This document shows, piece after piece, positions 16,851 to 25,783 of a DNA stretch of 64,000 nucleotides. A program made the position numbers and the translations under genes. How positions within the stretch are numbered: position 1 is the stretch's first letter; each line of letters opens with the position of its first letter. This DNA is from Bradyrhizobium sp. 190 (GTDB taxonomy: Bacteria; Pseudomonadota; Alphaproteobacteria; Rhizobiales; Xanthobacteraceae): contig NZ_JADPJL010000008.1 in NCBI RefSeq assembly GCF_023073415.1, forward strand, positions 372,001-436,000, read 5' to 3'. The notes under the pieces were generated by a model. That model saw nothing but the letters and a program-made list of their open reading frames with translations, ran no database searches and was not told where the DNA came from.

Positions 16851-17288
16851 ATGAAACTTGTCTTCGACGATCAGGCGATTGCCGATCTCGAAAACATCTA
16901 TGGCTGGATTGCCCAGGATAGTCCCTCGACTGCGAGGACTGTGACAGACCGGCTGTTTAGCAGCATAGAACTGCTTATCTCGTTTCCCCTAATTGGCCAT
17001 GTTGGCCGCGATCCCGACACGTTCGAATGGGTAGTACCGCGGCTGCCATATGTTGTGGTGTACGAAGTCGATCGGGAGCAGGAGAGAATTGTCGTACGGC
17101 TGTTTTTCACGGGGCGCAGGACCGCGAGGGCGGAAACCGATAGGATATGCAGGACGCACCCATCTGGGAGGCAGCAGAACGCCCGGAGCCCCCGAAGCTT
17201 CCTTTTGTCCAAAAAATGCTTAGAACGGGTCTATTGCCGGCAGCGCCGTTCTGGCCGCTGCCGGCTCCAACCCGAGATATCGATATGA
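16851..17288 (+). pseudogene. ParE/RelE-type toxin, frameshifted at its C-terminus
   Basis: The first ~85 residues are a ParE-type toxin: FDDQAIADLENIYGWIAQDSP, then FEWVVPRLPYVVVYEVDREQERIVVRLFF. Family members normally end FHGAQDR. Here a run of five T (17103-17107) puts that ending (HGAQDREGGNR then a stop at 17141-17143) out of frame. The open frame instead adds about 60 unrelated residues and overlaps the fumarase start. One extra T, or two fewer, restores the usual ~97-98-residue product. The toxin may be inactivated, or this may be a homopolymer error. Confidence 0.75.
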
Positions 17289-18937
17289 ACGCCCCGACTG
17301 CCTTTCCCGACCAAAAACCCGTTCCGCCCTACAAGCATACGCCGCTGTTCCCGCTGGGTGCGGACACCACGCCCTACAAGAAGATCACGGCCGAAGGCGT
17401 GCGGGTCGAGAAGGTCTTGGGCAAGGACATGCTCGTCGTGTCGCGTGAGGCGCTGCGGGCGCTATCGGAGGCGGCCTTCGGCGACATCAACCACTACCTG
17501 CGGCCGGGGCACCTGAAGCAGCTGCGTTCGATCCTGGAAGACAAGGAGGCCAGCGACAACGACAAGTTCGTCGCCTTCGACTTCCTCAAGAACGCCAACA
17601 TCGCCGCCGGCGGCGTGCTGCCGATGTGCCAGGACACCGGCACCGCGATCATCATGGGCAAGAAGGGCTGCAACGTCATTACCGATGGCGACGACGAGGC
17701 CGCGCTCTCCGAAGGCGCGCGCGATGCCTATTTGCGCCGTAACCTGCGCTATTCGCAGGTCGCTCCCTTGACGATGTACGAGGAGAAGAACACCGCCAAC
17801 AACATGCCGGCGCAGTGCGAGATCTACGCCGAGGGGGATGACGCCTACAAGTTCATGTTCATGGCCAAGGGTGGCGGTTCCGCCAACAAGAGCTTTCTGT
17901 TCCAGGCAACACCGTCGGTCCTGACGAAAGATCGCCTGCTGGCGTTCCTGAAGGAGAAGGTGCTGACGCTCGGCACTGCGGCGTGTCCGCCGTATCATCT
18001 CGCCATCGTCATCGGCGGCACCTCCGCCGAACTCTGCATGAAGACTGTTAAGCTTGCGTCCGCACGCTATCTTGATGCGCTGCCCACCCAAGGCTCTGCG
18101 GACGGCAATGCGTTCCGCGATCTGGAGATGGAGCAGGAGATTCTGAAGATGACGCAGTCGCTCGGCGTCGGCGCGCAGTTCGGCGGCAAGTATTTCTGCC
18201 ACGACGTGCGCGTGATCCGGATGCCGCGCCATGGCGCCTCGCTCCCGATCGGGCTCGGCGTGTCCTGCTCGGCAGACCGTCAGGTGCTTGGCAAGATCAC
18301 CAGGGACGGCGTCTATCTTGAGGAGCTTGAGCATAACCCGGCGCAGTATCTGCCGGCGGTCGAACAATCGCTCGGCGGCGAGGTCGTCAAGATCGATCTG
18401 AACAAGCCGATGAAGGAAATTCTCGCAACGCTGTCGCAATATCCGATCAAGACGCGCGTCTCGATGACCGGCACCATGATCGTGGCGCGCGACTCCGCCC
18501 ACGGCAAATTGCGCGAGCGGCTGGAGAAGGGCGAGCCGCTGCCGGACTACTTCAAGAACCATCCGGTGTATTACGCCGGTCCCGCCAAGACGCCGGACGG
18601 CTACGCCTCCGGCGCGTTCGGCCCGACCACGGCGGGGCGAATGGACTCATTCGTCGACCAGTTCCAGGCGGCGGGCGGATCGCTGGTGATGGTGGCCAAG
18701 GGCAACCGCGCGGTCGCGGTGCGCGAGGCCTGCAAGAAGCACGGCGGATTCTATCTCGGCTCGATCGGCGGTGCGGCGGCAAATCTCGCCGAGCACTGCA
18801 TCAAGAAGGTCGAGGTCGTCGAATATCCCGAACTCGGCATGGAAGCGATCTGGCGCATCGAGGTGGAGGATTTTCCGGCCTTCATCATCATCGACGACAA
18901 GGGCAACGACTTCTTCAAGGAGTTGAATCTGGGGTGA
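17285..18937 (+). CDS. fumA: class I fumarate hydratase (iron-sulfur fumarase)
   Basis: 550 residues. Interconverts fumarate and malate in the citric acid cycle with a [4Fe-4S] cluster. Class I landmarks are [18 protein letters not shown] (first cluster cysteine), [55 protein letters not shown] and a C-terminal beta domain with [22 protein letters not shown]. The start at 17285 (MNAPTAF) is chosen because the in-frame upstream sequence is the toxin tail in another frame and is not conserved fumarase. The next gene, MaoC, is 28 bp downstream. Confidence 0.95.
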   Translation: MNAPTAFPDQKPVPPYKHTPLFPLGADTTPYKKITAEGVRVEKVLGKDMLVVSREALRALSEAAFGDINHYLRPGHLKQLRSILEDKEASDNDKFVAFDFLKNANIAAGGVLPMCQDTGTAIIMGKKGCNVITDGDDEAALSEGARDAYLRRNLRYSQVAPLTMYEEKNTANNMPAQCEIYAEGDDAYKFMFMAKGGGSANKSFLFQATPSVLTKDRLLAFLKEKVLTLGTAACPPYHLAIVIGGTSAELCMKTVKLASARYLDALPTQGSADGNAFRDLEMEQEILKMTQSLGVGAQFGGKYFCHDVRVIRMPRHGASLPIGLGVSCSADRQVLGKITRDGVYLEELEHNPAQYLPAVEQSLGGEVVKIDLNKPMKEILATLSQYPIKTRVSMTGTMIVARDSAHGKLRERLEKGEPLPDYFKNHPVYYAGPAKTPDGYASGAFGPTTAGRMDSFVDQFQAAGGSLVMVAKGNRAVAVREACKKHGGFYLGSIGGAAANLAEHCIKKVEVVEYPELGMEAIWRIEVEDFPAFIIIDDKGNDFFKELNLG

Positions 18938-18965
18938 GGGGCAATTCCTGGCGGGAAGCAACAAC

Positions 18966-19409
18966 ATGGTCGAGTGGTTCGACGACCTGAAAGTCGGCAT
19001 GCGCTTCAAGGGCGGCGAAGTGATGGTGTCAAAGGAAGACATCCTTCGCTTCGCCAGGGAATACGATCCGCAGCCGTTTCACCTCGACGAGGAGGCCGCC
19101 AAGAAGACGGTCTTCAAGGGACTCGCCGCATCTGGCTGGCATACGGCGGCGATCGCCATGCGGCTTGCCACCGAGTGCCGGCCATTCGGGCCGCATCCGC
19201 TCTTGGGCGCCGGCGTTGACGATCTGCGCTGGCTGAAGCCGGTGCGGCCTGGCGACACGCTGCATCTTGAAGGAGAAGTCGTCGAACTGGCGCCTTCACG
19301 GTCGAAGCCGCAAGGCGTCGCCCGCGTCAGATGGACCCTCTATGACCAGCATGGCGAGGCGGTCTATACCTTCATTCCCATCGCGATTGTGCCGACGCGT
19401 CCGAAGTGA
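18966..19409 (+). CDS. MaoC-like hot-dog dehydratase
   Basis: 147 residues with the (R)-hydratase hot-dog fold: RFAREYDPQPFHLDEEAAKKTVFKGLAASGWHTAAIAMRL contains the family Asp and His positions. Typical substrates are enoyl-CoA thioesters, but many stand-alone members lack known substrates. It sits between fumarase and a DUF429 gene whose GTG start overlaps its stop (GTGA), so the three may be one transcript. Confidence 0.88.
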   Translation: MVEWFDDLKVGMRFKGGEVMVSKEDILRFAREYDPQPFHLDEEAAKKTVFKGLAASGWHTAAIAMRLATECRPFGPHPLLGAGVDDLRWLKPVRPGDTLHLEGEVVELAPSRSKPQGVARVRWTLYDQHGEAVYTFIPIAIVPTRPK

Positions 19410-20098
19410 GCGCGAGGTCCGGCTGCAGGGCGATTGGCCTCGACGGGTTCCGCAAGGGCTGGGTTGCGGTGCTCCTCGATGGCGACGTGCAAGAAATCTC
19501 CTTTCACCGCAATGTCATCGAAGCATTGTCGCGTCCGTTCGACCGGGTGGGGATCGATATTCCAATCGGAATGACCGATGACGGCGAGCGTGATTGCGAT
19601 TTGCTGGCGCTTGCGAAACTGTGGCCGCATACGTCGCGCGTCTTCACCGGTACCCGCCGCTGGCTGTGGCTGGAGTTCAGCGATCCCGATCGCGCCAACA
19701 GGGAGGCGCAGCGGCGCGGCCAAAAGCGCGTGTCGCGCCAGCTCTGGCACCTCGGGCCGAAGATCATGGAGGTGGATGCGTTCCTGCGCGCCCATCGCTC
19801 GCGCGATATTCGCGAGGCTCACCCCGAGCTGGTTTTCCTGCGCCTGAACGATGGCAGGCCATTGCCTTCGAAGAAGTCCGAGGAGGGAACCCGGCTCCGC
19901 CGTACGCTGCTCAAACGGGAGGGGATCAGGGAAATCGACAGGTGGCTGGCCAACGAACGTATCGGTACCGGTGCAAAATGCGATGACGTGCTGGACGATT
20001 GCGCTGTTGCGATCGCTGCGCGCGATGTCGCTGGTTGCGTTCCGGAGGGGAGACCGCCGCGTGACGCGTACGGCCTGCCGATGCAGATCTGGTCGTGA
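19406..20098 (+). CDS. DUF429 predicted RNase H-like protein
   Basis: 230 residues. The N-terminus IGLDGFRKGWVAVLLDGD and the following FDRVGIDIPIGMTDDGERDCD are typical of DUF429, whose fold is related to RNase H. The acidic residues of those motifs (D in GLDG and in GIDIPIG) match the presumed metal site. The GTG start overlaps the MaoC stop by four bases. Biochemical role unknown. Confidence 0.82.
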   Translation: MSARSGCRAIGLDGFRKGWVAVLLDGDVQEISFHRNVIEALSRPFDRVGIDIPIGMTDDGERDCDLLALAKLWPHTSRVFTGTRRWLWLEFSDPDRANREAQRRGQKRVSRQLWHLGPKIMEVDAFLRAHRSRDIREAHPELVFLRLNDGRPLPSKKSEEGTRLRRTLLKREGIREIDRWLANERIGTGAKCDDVLDDCAVAIAARDVAGCVPEGRPPRDAYGLPMQIWS

Positions 20099-20129
20099 CC
20101 TTGATCGCCTGCGAACCGAAACGATCAGC

Positions 20130-21098
20130 TCAACTGCAATTCGTCACCTGGCTGGAGCACAGGCTCCGCCACCAGCCGCGCACGCCGTCATGGCTTTCCA
20201 CCAGACCCCAATGGCCGCTGCAGGCGAGCAGGCGTTTCGGTCCGCCGTCGGTATCGAGCGTGCCGCCGAGCTTGCGCTGCGCCGGCGACCACTTCGCATC
20301 GGCAAAGGGTGCCTGGAATAGTCCGCCCATCCGCGTGCCGCCATTGGCATAGTTCGCGCCGAGCTTGTTGGCGGCGACCCAGCCGCGCCCCGAATAGGGC
20401 TTTGGCGCAGTGCGCGGGTACTTCTTCTCGTCCTCATATTCCTTGCCGGGCGGTGTCGCGCCCTCGATCAGGAACCAGCCGTCCTTGAAGCCGATGATGC
20501 GGAATTCGGTCAGCCAGCCGCCTTCGGGCGCGTTCTCGCTGCCGCCCATCTTCAGCCGGTAGGGCGGCGGCAACGTGCCGAGCACGCGCGCCTTTACCGA
20601 AGGCTCGGCGCGCACGTTGAGACCTTTGGGATCGCGATCCCAAGACCAGGCGCCGAGACTGCAGGGTTCGGTACCCTCGGGGAGTTTGGCGCGGCCGGCT
20701 GCGAGTTCGGCGTCCAGTTTCTCGAACTGGCGTTCCTCGCCGTCCGGATCGGTCGTCGTGGTGTCGCGGTTGCCGCGGGTTGGATCGATACGCGGTTGCA
20801 ATTCGGCCGATGAGGCGCGTAGTCCGCTGTCGCCTCGTGTCAGCTTGACGACAAGCATCTGCCGCGGCGCGAATACGCTTCCCGGAGATTTCGGATCGCT
20901 CGCATTCGCCGGATAGACGGCGAGATAGCCCGTCATCGCGGCTTCATCGGTGCGATAGGCATCGCCCCCGACATAACCGGCCGGCACGAAGGCGAGCGCG
21001 CTCTTGCGCCACGCCGGTTCGGGCTCTGGCGTTTGCGCGATCGCCGCACCCACCAGCGAGGCGAGGGCGGCGATCGAAAACAGAATTATTTTGTGCAT
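20130..21098 (-). CDS. secreted SH3b-like hypothetical protein
   Basis: 322 residues with a Sec signal peptide (about 1-21). Residues ~150-200 form a bacterial SH3-like region (GLNVRAEPSVKARVLGTLPPPYRLKM, then GWFLIEGATPPGKEYED). The C-terminal part GRGWVAANKLGANYANGGTRMGGL and ACSGHWGLVESHDGVRGWWRSLCSSQVTNC suggests a second domain closed by disulfides. Periplasmic, function unknown. Convergent with the DUF429 gene. Confidence 0.7.
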   Translation of the reverse strand: MHKIILFSIAALASLVGAAIAQTPEPEPAWRKSALAFVPAGYVGGDAYRTDEAAMTGYLAVYPANASDPKSPGSVFAPRQMLVVKLTRGDSGLRASSAELQPRIDPTRGNRDTTTTDPDGEERQFEKLDAELAAGRAKLPEGTEPCSLGAWSWDRDPKGLNVRAEPSVKARVLGTLPPPYRLKMGGSENAPEGGWLTEFRIIGFKDGWFLIEGATPPGKEYEDEKKYPRTAPKPYSGRGWVAANKLGANYANGGTRMGGLFQAPFADAKWSPAQRKLGGTLDTDGGPKRLLACSGHWGLVESHDGVRGWWRSLCSSQVTNCS

Positions 21099-21137
21099 GA
21101 CCGAGAGAATGAGGAGGCGCTACGGCCTCCTCATCAA

Positions 21138-21434
21138 TCAGGCCCGCGTCCCGGTGAAGGGGAAGCTGCCCATTGGGCCGATACCCATCTCGCCGCTCAT
21201 GCTGTCGCCGGAGACCTTTCCGATGAACTCGAGGGTCAACGGCATCGGGTTGGTGATCGAGACCTTCCAGTTGACGGCGTCGCCGCTGATGGCGCCGTCG
21301 AAGATTTCGGTGGAATTGCCGTCGGCGCCCTGCGTGCCCGTCAGCGTACCACCGGAGGCCAACAGGGTTAGTGTTGCCTTGCGCTCGCCCATCGGCGTGC
21401 TCATGGTGAGATTCCAGTTTCCGTCCACGGCCAT
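21138..21434 (-). CDS. conserved hypothetical beta-rich small protein
   Basis: 98 residues, no signal peptide, no cysteine. Alternating hydrophobic strands and turns (MAVDGNWNLTMSTPMGERKATLTL, DAVNWKVSITNPMPLTLEF, SGEMGIGPMGSFPFTGTRA) suggest a small beta barrel. Proteins of this size with this GNW...GER pattern are widespread in Bradyrhizobium but uncharacterised. It lies 39 bp from the SH3b-like gene and may share its transcript. Confidence 0.65.
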   Translation of the reverse strand: MAVDGNWNLTMSTPMGERKATLTLLASGGTLTGTQGADGNSTEIFDGAISGDAVNWKVSITNPMPLTLEFIGKVSGDSMSGEMGIGPMGSFPFTGTRA

Positions 21435-21565
21435 CTTTGTCTCCCCGACATTTTCTTCCCGGCAAACCGGAATGGCTTGCGAGATCCGCTAAAACTCGAT
21501 CGGCGGTATAGCCTATCTCGCCATACAAGCCCAACCGTCTCAAGCGTCCTTTTGACGCGTATTCT

Positions 21566-22123
21566 TCAGGCGCGTTGCGCGGCAGCGCGAAGCCGGCTGC
21601 CGACCAAAACACGAAACGCGATGTATTGAATTGCGAAGGCGGCAATCTTGGCGCCGACCAATACGACGGTCACGTAGAACGTCCACAGCTTCATGTCGCC
21701 GGTCATTGCGACCCCGATGGTGCCGGCGGCGAGCACGAAACACAGTGCGGCCCAGGCATAGCCCGCGAAGGTGACGTATTCGGGAATGGTCTGCGTCACG
21801 ATCGGCGGCATATAGCGCAGCATCCAGCCGCGCTTGAGCATGATGACGCCGATCGCAAAATGCCCGATCGCAGGCTTCGCCAGCACGAAGCGCGGGTCGT
21901 GGGTCAGGAGCGTCGCGCTGCCGAGCACGATGACGAGCGCCAGACTCGCCCAGGTCATGTAGCCGAGCTCCTTGCCCTTGACGCGCGAGTAGATCACCTG
22001 CGCGATGGCGCCTGCGATCGCCACGCCCGTCGCCAGCAGCACGTTGTCGGTGGTGAGATAGATCGTGATGAACAGAATGGTGGAGAAAAAATCGGCGCCC
22101 AGTCTGGCGAATACGTCCTTCAT
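21566..22123 (-). CDS. yciB: YciB/septation protein A family membrane protein
   Basis: 185 residues with five to six membrane helices. Conserved family features are an N-terminal DFFSTILFITIYLTTDNVLLATGVAIAGAIAQVIYSRVKGKEL and the central DPRFVLAKPAIGHFAIGVIMLKRGWM. The family is linked to envelope integrity and septation. This is shorter and more divergent than a housekeeping YciB, and it lies 45 bp after another membrane gene under a TetR-type operator pair. It may therefore be a specialised paralogue. Confidence 0.78.
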   Translation of the reverse strand: MKDVFARLGADFFSTILFITIYLTTDNVLLATGVAIAGAIAQVIYSRVKGKELGYMTWASLALVIVLGSATLLTHDPRFVLAKPAIGHFAIGVIMLKRGWMLRYMPPIVTQTIPEYVTFAGYAWAALCFVLAAGTIGVAMTGDMKLWTFYVTVVLVGAKIAAFAIQYIAFRVLVGSRLRAAAQRA

Positions 22124-22168
22124 CGGCTTGCTTTCTGCTGGAGGGGTGTTGCAGTCGAAAGGGTAGAC

Positions 22169-22747
22169 TTAGTTGGTGCCGGGGAGGGCGTTCGCGGGCG
22201 GCGCACCATGCTTCGACTTGCGATATTGTGGATACCATGTCGTGAAGAAGGCGGCACTGTTGCGGGCGGCGAAGGCGATCACAAGGCTGGACCAGAGCGG
22301 CAAGCCCGGCACATAGATCGTGAGCACGTTGCCGACGATCATCAGGACGAAGGCGGCATTCCAGGCCCATGTGATGAGATAGACCGCCTTCAGAAAGCCG
22401 GGCTGCTTTGCCGTCTTGGCGTCGACCACTTCAAGTGCATATTGCAGTACGAACGGCTTGCGGATGATCAGCGAGACCAGCGAGATCGTGAGTACTCCGA
22501 TGTCGACGATCAGCTTGACGGCCGAATGGCTGAGGTTCGGATCGACCAGCGTGAGATAGGCGCCCAGTCCGCTGAACAGGACGACGGAGCCCGCCCCGAG
22601 CATCTTGATCGAGCGACCGCGATAAAGGTCAATGCCGACGACACCGAGACAGATCGCGGCCGCCACGAAGAGGCTGATCTCGGCTGAGGTCACCAGCATC
22701 AGCAGGGCGAACGAGCCGAAGGGAGCGAGGATCAGGAAGATGGTCAT
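22169..22747 (-). CDS. multi-pass membrane protein co-regulated with carotenoid oxygenase
   Basis: 192 residues, about six hydrophobic helices. The ATG at 22747 (MTIFLILAPFG) is preferred because the alternative start upstream would read through the palindromic operator. No family signature recognised beyond general similarity to YciB-like helical proteins, for example WAWNAAFVLMIVGNVL. It is followed by the yciB-like gene. The operator pair at 22766-22784 and 22819-22837 lies just upstream. Confidence 0.72.
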   Translation of the reverse strand: MTIFLILAPFGSFALLMLVTSAEISLFVAAAICLGVVGIDLYRGRSIKMLGAGSVVLFSGLGAYLTLVDPNLSHSAVKLIVDIGVLTISLVSLIIRKPFVLQYALEVVDAKTAKQPGFLKAVYLITWAWNAAFVLMIVGNVLTIYVPGLPLWSSLVIAFAARNSAAFFTTWYPQYRKSKHGAPPANALPGTN

Positions 22748-22765
22748 GCCAGCCTCTCGGGGCAA

Positions 22766-22784
22766 ATCTTTACATCGTAAAGAT
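22766..22784. promoter_or_regulatory. palindromic operator ATCTTTAC-ATC-GTAAAGAT (site 1)
   Basis: A perfect 8+3+8 palindrome 19 bp before the start of the membrane-protein gene at 22747. The same 19 bases occur at 24438-24456 before the carotenoid oxygenase gene. Likely bound by the TetR-family regulator encoded at 24530. Confidence 0.82.
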
Positions 22785-22818
22785 AAACTAGCCGTCAGCA
22801 TGAGAGTCGTCAAGGAAA

Positions 22819-22837
22819 ATCTTTACAGTGTAAAAAT
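22819..22837. promoter_or_regulatory. imperfect palindromic operator (site 2)
   Basis: ATCTTTACAGTGTAAAAAT, an imperfect version of site 1 and identical to 24492-24510. Its start is 53 bp from the start of site 1; the matching pair near 24.45 kb is 54 bp apart. Confidence 0.78.
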
Positions 22838-23013
22838 GGTCGAAAGCTTACGAAGTCTGTCTGTTTTGCAATGGCTTGTAGGGGTCGTTGAGGTGGTCAT
22901 GCCGGGGCGCGCGCGAACCGCAGATGCGCAAATTGCGCATCGGGAATCTCGAGGGCAGTTACTTCCGGATTCCGGGGGCGTCGCTGCGCAATGCCCCCGG
23001 AACAACGGAGGAA

Positions 23014-24417
23014 TTACTCAGCCCCGACCCAATTGCCATGAAAGCCGTCCGGCACGCGATGACCGAGATGGACCAGCGCGACGGGACCGGCTTCGACATC
23101 CTGCGCGTTGAACACCGCAAGATCGCTGCGGTTTTCCTGCGCGCGCCAGACGGCTGATAGCAGCCAGCCATCGCCCTCGGCGGCGTCAGCGCCGCGTTCG
23201 ACAAACACCGGCTCGGAAATCGTGTCGCCTGCGGGGAGCACATACTTTCCGAACCGCTTGCCCTTGCCGTCGACATGGACGATGCCGGACAACGCGCCGA
23301 ACATCGGCAGATCGGGATTGGCGCAGGCGTACCAGCCATGGCTGTTCGCGCGTCCCGCGCGGCGGTCGTCGATGCGCGGGAATTCGCCGGTGAGATCGTC
23401 GAGATAGGTTTGCGTGAAGCGGTCGGTATTGCCCGACAGGTCGAAGGTCCAGCGGCAGTACCGCGCGCGTGATTTCTGCGGATCGGTCTTCGAGCCATCG
23501 GGATGGGGGAATAGCGGCGCTTCCTCGAACTGCATCACGTCGGCAATGACGCGGTTGCCTTCCTCCCACGCATTCATGACGTGGAAGACGTAGCAGCTCT
23601 CCGCGCGGAACCAGACGAGATCTTTCGCCGAACCGTTGCGCTTCATGACGCCGACGTACGCGCCTTTCTCAGGCTCCCAGGCGTAAGGCGGCTTGCCGCG
23701 CATCGCGCGCTCCATGCTGCCGGTAATCGGCAGGATCGGAAACAGCACATGATTTTCGGTGACGATGAAGTCGTGCACCATGCTGGCATAGGGCGCGTCG
23801 AAGCGGTCGAACCGCGTCACCACGCCCGCGGCGTTGACCGATCCGAAGGAGAGGGCGGGGGTCAGGGGGCCCGCGGCGTTGTAGCCGAAGAACACCATCT
23901 CGCCGGTCACGGGATCGATCTTGGGATGCGCCGTGAAAGGCCCCTTGATGGCACCGTTGTAGTCGCAATAGCCGCGACGATTGAGGGTGCCGGGTTCGAT
24001 CTCGGTCGGCAGATGGCCCTCCTCGAGCGCCAAAAGCTTTCCGCCATGGAAGATGATGTTGGTGTTGGCGACGCCGCCATCGTCGGTGATTCCGGCCGGC
24101 GCACCCGGCAGCTTGCGGCCGAAGCCGCCGAACAGGGCGCGGCCGGCGTCGTGCTCGGCCAGCCATTTCGGGGTGCGGACCCAACGGTTGCGGTAGCTGG
24201 CGCGGCCGTTCTCCAGATGGAAGGCGTGCAGCATGCCGTCGCCGACGAACCAGTGCGCGCCGGGGGCATCGAATTGCGGGTTGGGGCCGTTGCGATAGAG
24301 CGTTCCGTTGAGCTCGCGCGGCAATTCGCCGGTCACCTTGAGATGCGGCGCGTCGCATTCCATCGGGATCGGCGCAAGGTTGGTTCGGGCCGCCTCGGTC
24401 TTCACCTGGTCGAGCAT
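23014..24417 (-). CDS. carotenoid oxygenase (RPE65/CCD family)
   Basis: 467 residues. Cleaves carotenoid or related polyene/stilbene double bonds with a 4-His Fe(II) site in a seven-blade propeller. Iron-site histidines fit FTAHPKIDP, MVHDFIVTENH, SCYVFHVMNAWEE and the C-terminal DGFHGNWVG. A NGPNPQFD segment near the N-terminus is also typical. The substrate cannot be read from sequence. Transcribed divergently from a TetR regulator, with operator sites 24438-24456 and 24492-24510 in between. Confidence 0.92.
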   Translation of the reverse strand: MLDQVKTEAARTNLAPIPMECDAPHLKVTGELPRELNGTLYRNGPNPQFDAPGAHWFVGDGMLHAFHLENGRASYRNRWVRTPKWLAEHDAGRALFGGFGRKLPGAPAGITDDGGVANTNIIFHGGKLLALEEGHLPTEIEPGTLNRRGYCDYNGAIKGPFTAHPKIDPVTGEMVFFGYNAAGPLTPALSFGSVNAAGVVTRFDRFDAPYASMVHDFIVTENHVLFPILPITGSMERAMRGKPPYAWEPEKGAYVGVMKRNGSAKDLVWFRAESCYVFHVMNAWEEGNRVIADVMQFEEAPLFPHPDGSKTDPQKSRARYCRWTFDLSGNTDRFTQTYLDDLTGEFPRIDDRRAGRANSHGWYACANPDLPMFGALSGIVHVDGKGKRFGKYVLPAGDTISEPVFVERGADAAEGDGWLLSAVWRAQENRSDLAVFNAQDVEAGPVALVHLGHRVPDGFHGNWVGAE

Positions 24418-24437
24418 CGCACGTTTCCTCCGATTAA

Positions 24438-24456
24438 ATCTTTACATCGTAAAGAT
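24438..24456. promoter_or_regulatory. palindromic operator (site 3)
   Basis: Exact copy of the 19-bp palindrome at 22766, located 20 bp before the carotenoid oxygenase ATG. A repressor bound here would block the minus-strand gene directly. Confidence 0.82.
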
Positions 24457-24491
24457 ACCAGTAAGGACGTTGTGGCCGGCCGTCAAGCAAA

Positions 24492-24510
24492 ATCTTTACA
24501 GTGTAAAAAT
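24492..24510. promoter_or_regulatory. palindromic operator (site 4)
   Basis: Exact copy of site 2, about 20 bp before the ATG of the TetR gene, suggesting autoregulation. The TTTACA at its left may double as a -35-like element; this is inference. Confidence 0.75.
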
Positions 24511-24529
24511 TGTGACTATAAGAATTCGT

Positions 24530-25264
24530 ATGGCAAGAACATCGCGAGAAACCAGAACGAACCGTCCCGCTGCGAAGCGCAAGCCGACAAGGGCCGTGGC
24601 CGAAAGGCCAGCCGCCCGTCGGCGCCGTCCTGCAGGCGAGACGCCCTATCATCACGGCGATCTGCACGACGCCTTGCTCGCCGCCGCCGAGCGGGTGCTG
24701 GAACGCGACGGGTTGCCGGGCCTGACGTTGCGGGCCGTGGCGCGCGAGGCCGGCGTATCGCATGCCGCGCCCACGCATCATTTCGGTGATCTCTCCGGGC
24801 TTTTGAGCGAACTCGCCGCGATCGGGTTCCGTCGCTTCAACGAGGCGATGGAGGCGGCGGGCAAGACCGATACTCACCCGCTGATGAAGGCTATGGCCCG
24901 CGCCAAGGCCTATGTCGCCTACGCGCAGGCGTGTCCCGGCATGTACGGGCTGATGTTCCGCACCGAGCGGCTCGACATGAAGCGGCCCTCGCTGCACGAG
25001 GCGGCGACTGCCTCCTTCGAAGGCCTGGCGAACGCGGTCGGCGCCGGCCGTGACGAGAAGCTCACGGGCGACGCGCTGGAGGCGCTGACGCTCGACCAGG
25101 CCGCGGCGATCGCGCGCGCGTGGTCTTTGGTGCACGGCTTCACCACGCTGCTGCTCGACGGACGGCTGAAGGATATTTTGCACCGGCTGCCCGAAGGCAC
25201 CGGGGTCGACCAGCTCCTGGATGCGATGTTGCGTTCGACGGTGCCGCGACCGGCGGGGGTGTAG
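24530..25264 (+). CDS. TetR-family transcriptional regulator
   Basis: 244 residues. After an Arg/Pro-rich N-terminal extension (about 1-38) the helix-turn-helix domain runs through LHDALLAAAERVLERDGLPGLTLRAVAREAGVSHAAPTHHFGD. The C-terminal ligand-binding domain (about 105-244) resembles the WHG-type TetR C-terminal domain. The ATG at 24530 keeps the start downstream of operator site 4; a GTG at 24512 is an in-frame alternative. The paired palindromes before its own gene, before the divergent carotenoid oxygenase and before the gene at 22747 point to a local repressor of three units. Confidence 0.88.
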   Translation: MARTSRETRTNRPAAKRKPTRAVAERPAARRRRPAGETPYHHGDLHDALLAAAERVLERDGLPGLTLRAVAREAGVSHAAPTHHFGDLSGLLSELAAIGFRRFNEAMEAAGKTDTHPLMKAMARAKAYVAYAQACPGMYGLMFRTERLDMKRPSLHEAATASFEGLANAVGAGRDEKLTGDALEALTLDQAAAIARAWSLVHGFTTLLLDGRLKDILHRLPEGTGVDQLLDAMLRSTVPRPAGV

Positions 25265-25336
25265 GGCGGCGGCTTTGCGGGAGTTCGTTGGCGTCGGGAT
25301 GGACTTGCGCGGCGAACAGCGTGGGTGGCGTGCCGC

Positions 25337-25675
25337 TCAGCAACCCCTGCAAATCTTGGTTTGCCGCGCAAGCCTTGCGTCGGCTTCCACGTCTTCGTTG
25401 GGCTGCCGTGTCCACTCGTCATACCGCGCTTTGGCATCTGCTTGGGGCGGGGCGCCATTCAGAGGGCCGAGAATGATCTCCTGATTGCGGGCTGTTCTTC
25501 GCTTTGGCGTCCGTTTTTGCTCGCCCGGCGCGTCATTTGCGGTCGGTGGTTCACCCAACCCATCCCAGGCGATCGGCGCGCCTGCGGTCTGTGTTGTCGA
25601 GCAGCCGGTGCCGGACGCGCAGCAGCCGGTGAGCGCGGAGCCGGCAACCAGCAGAACCATGAATTTCGTTAGCAT
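25337..25675 (-). CDS. predicted lipoprotein
   Basis: 112 residues with a lipoprotein signal: hydrophobic VLLVAGSA followed by lipobox LTGC, so Cys18 should be lipidated. The mature chain is hydrophilic, Pro/Arg/Glu-rich in the middle, with Cys in CCASGTGC near the N-terminus and CRGC at the C-terminus. No domain recognised. Confidence 0.6.
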   Translation of the reverse strand: MLTKFMVLLVAGSALTGCCASGTGCSTTQTAGAPIAWDGLGEPPTANDAPGEQKRTPKRRTARNQEIILGPLNGAPPQADAKARYDEWTRQPNEDVEADARLARQTKICRGC

Positions 25676-25783
25676 CGTTACTCCGGTGTGGCCGCCGTTA
25701 AAACCCGTGACGTGAGAATATCAAGCACTCAAGGCTGTAGCTTTGACGTTAATACGGCGAAAACACGCCGGCCACGGGCTGCA

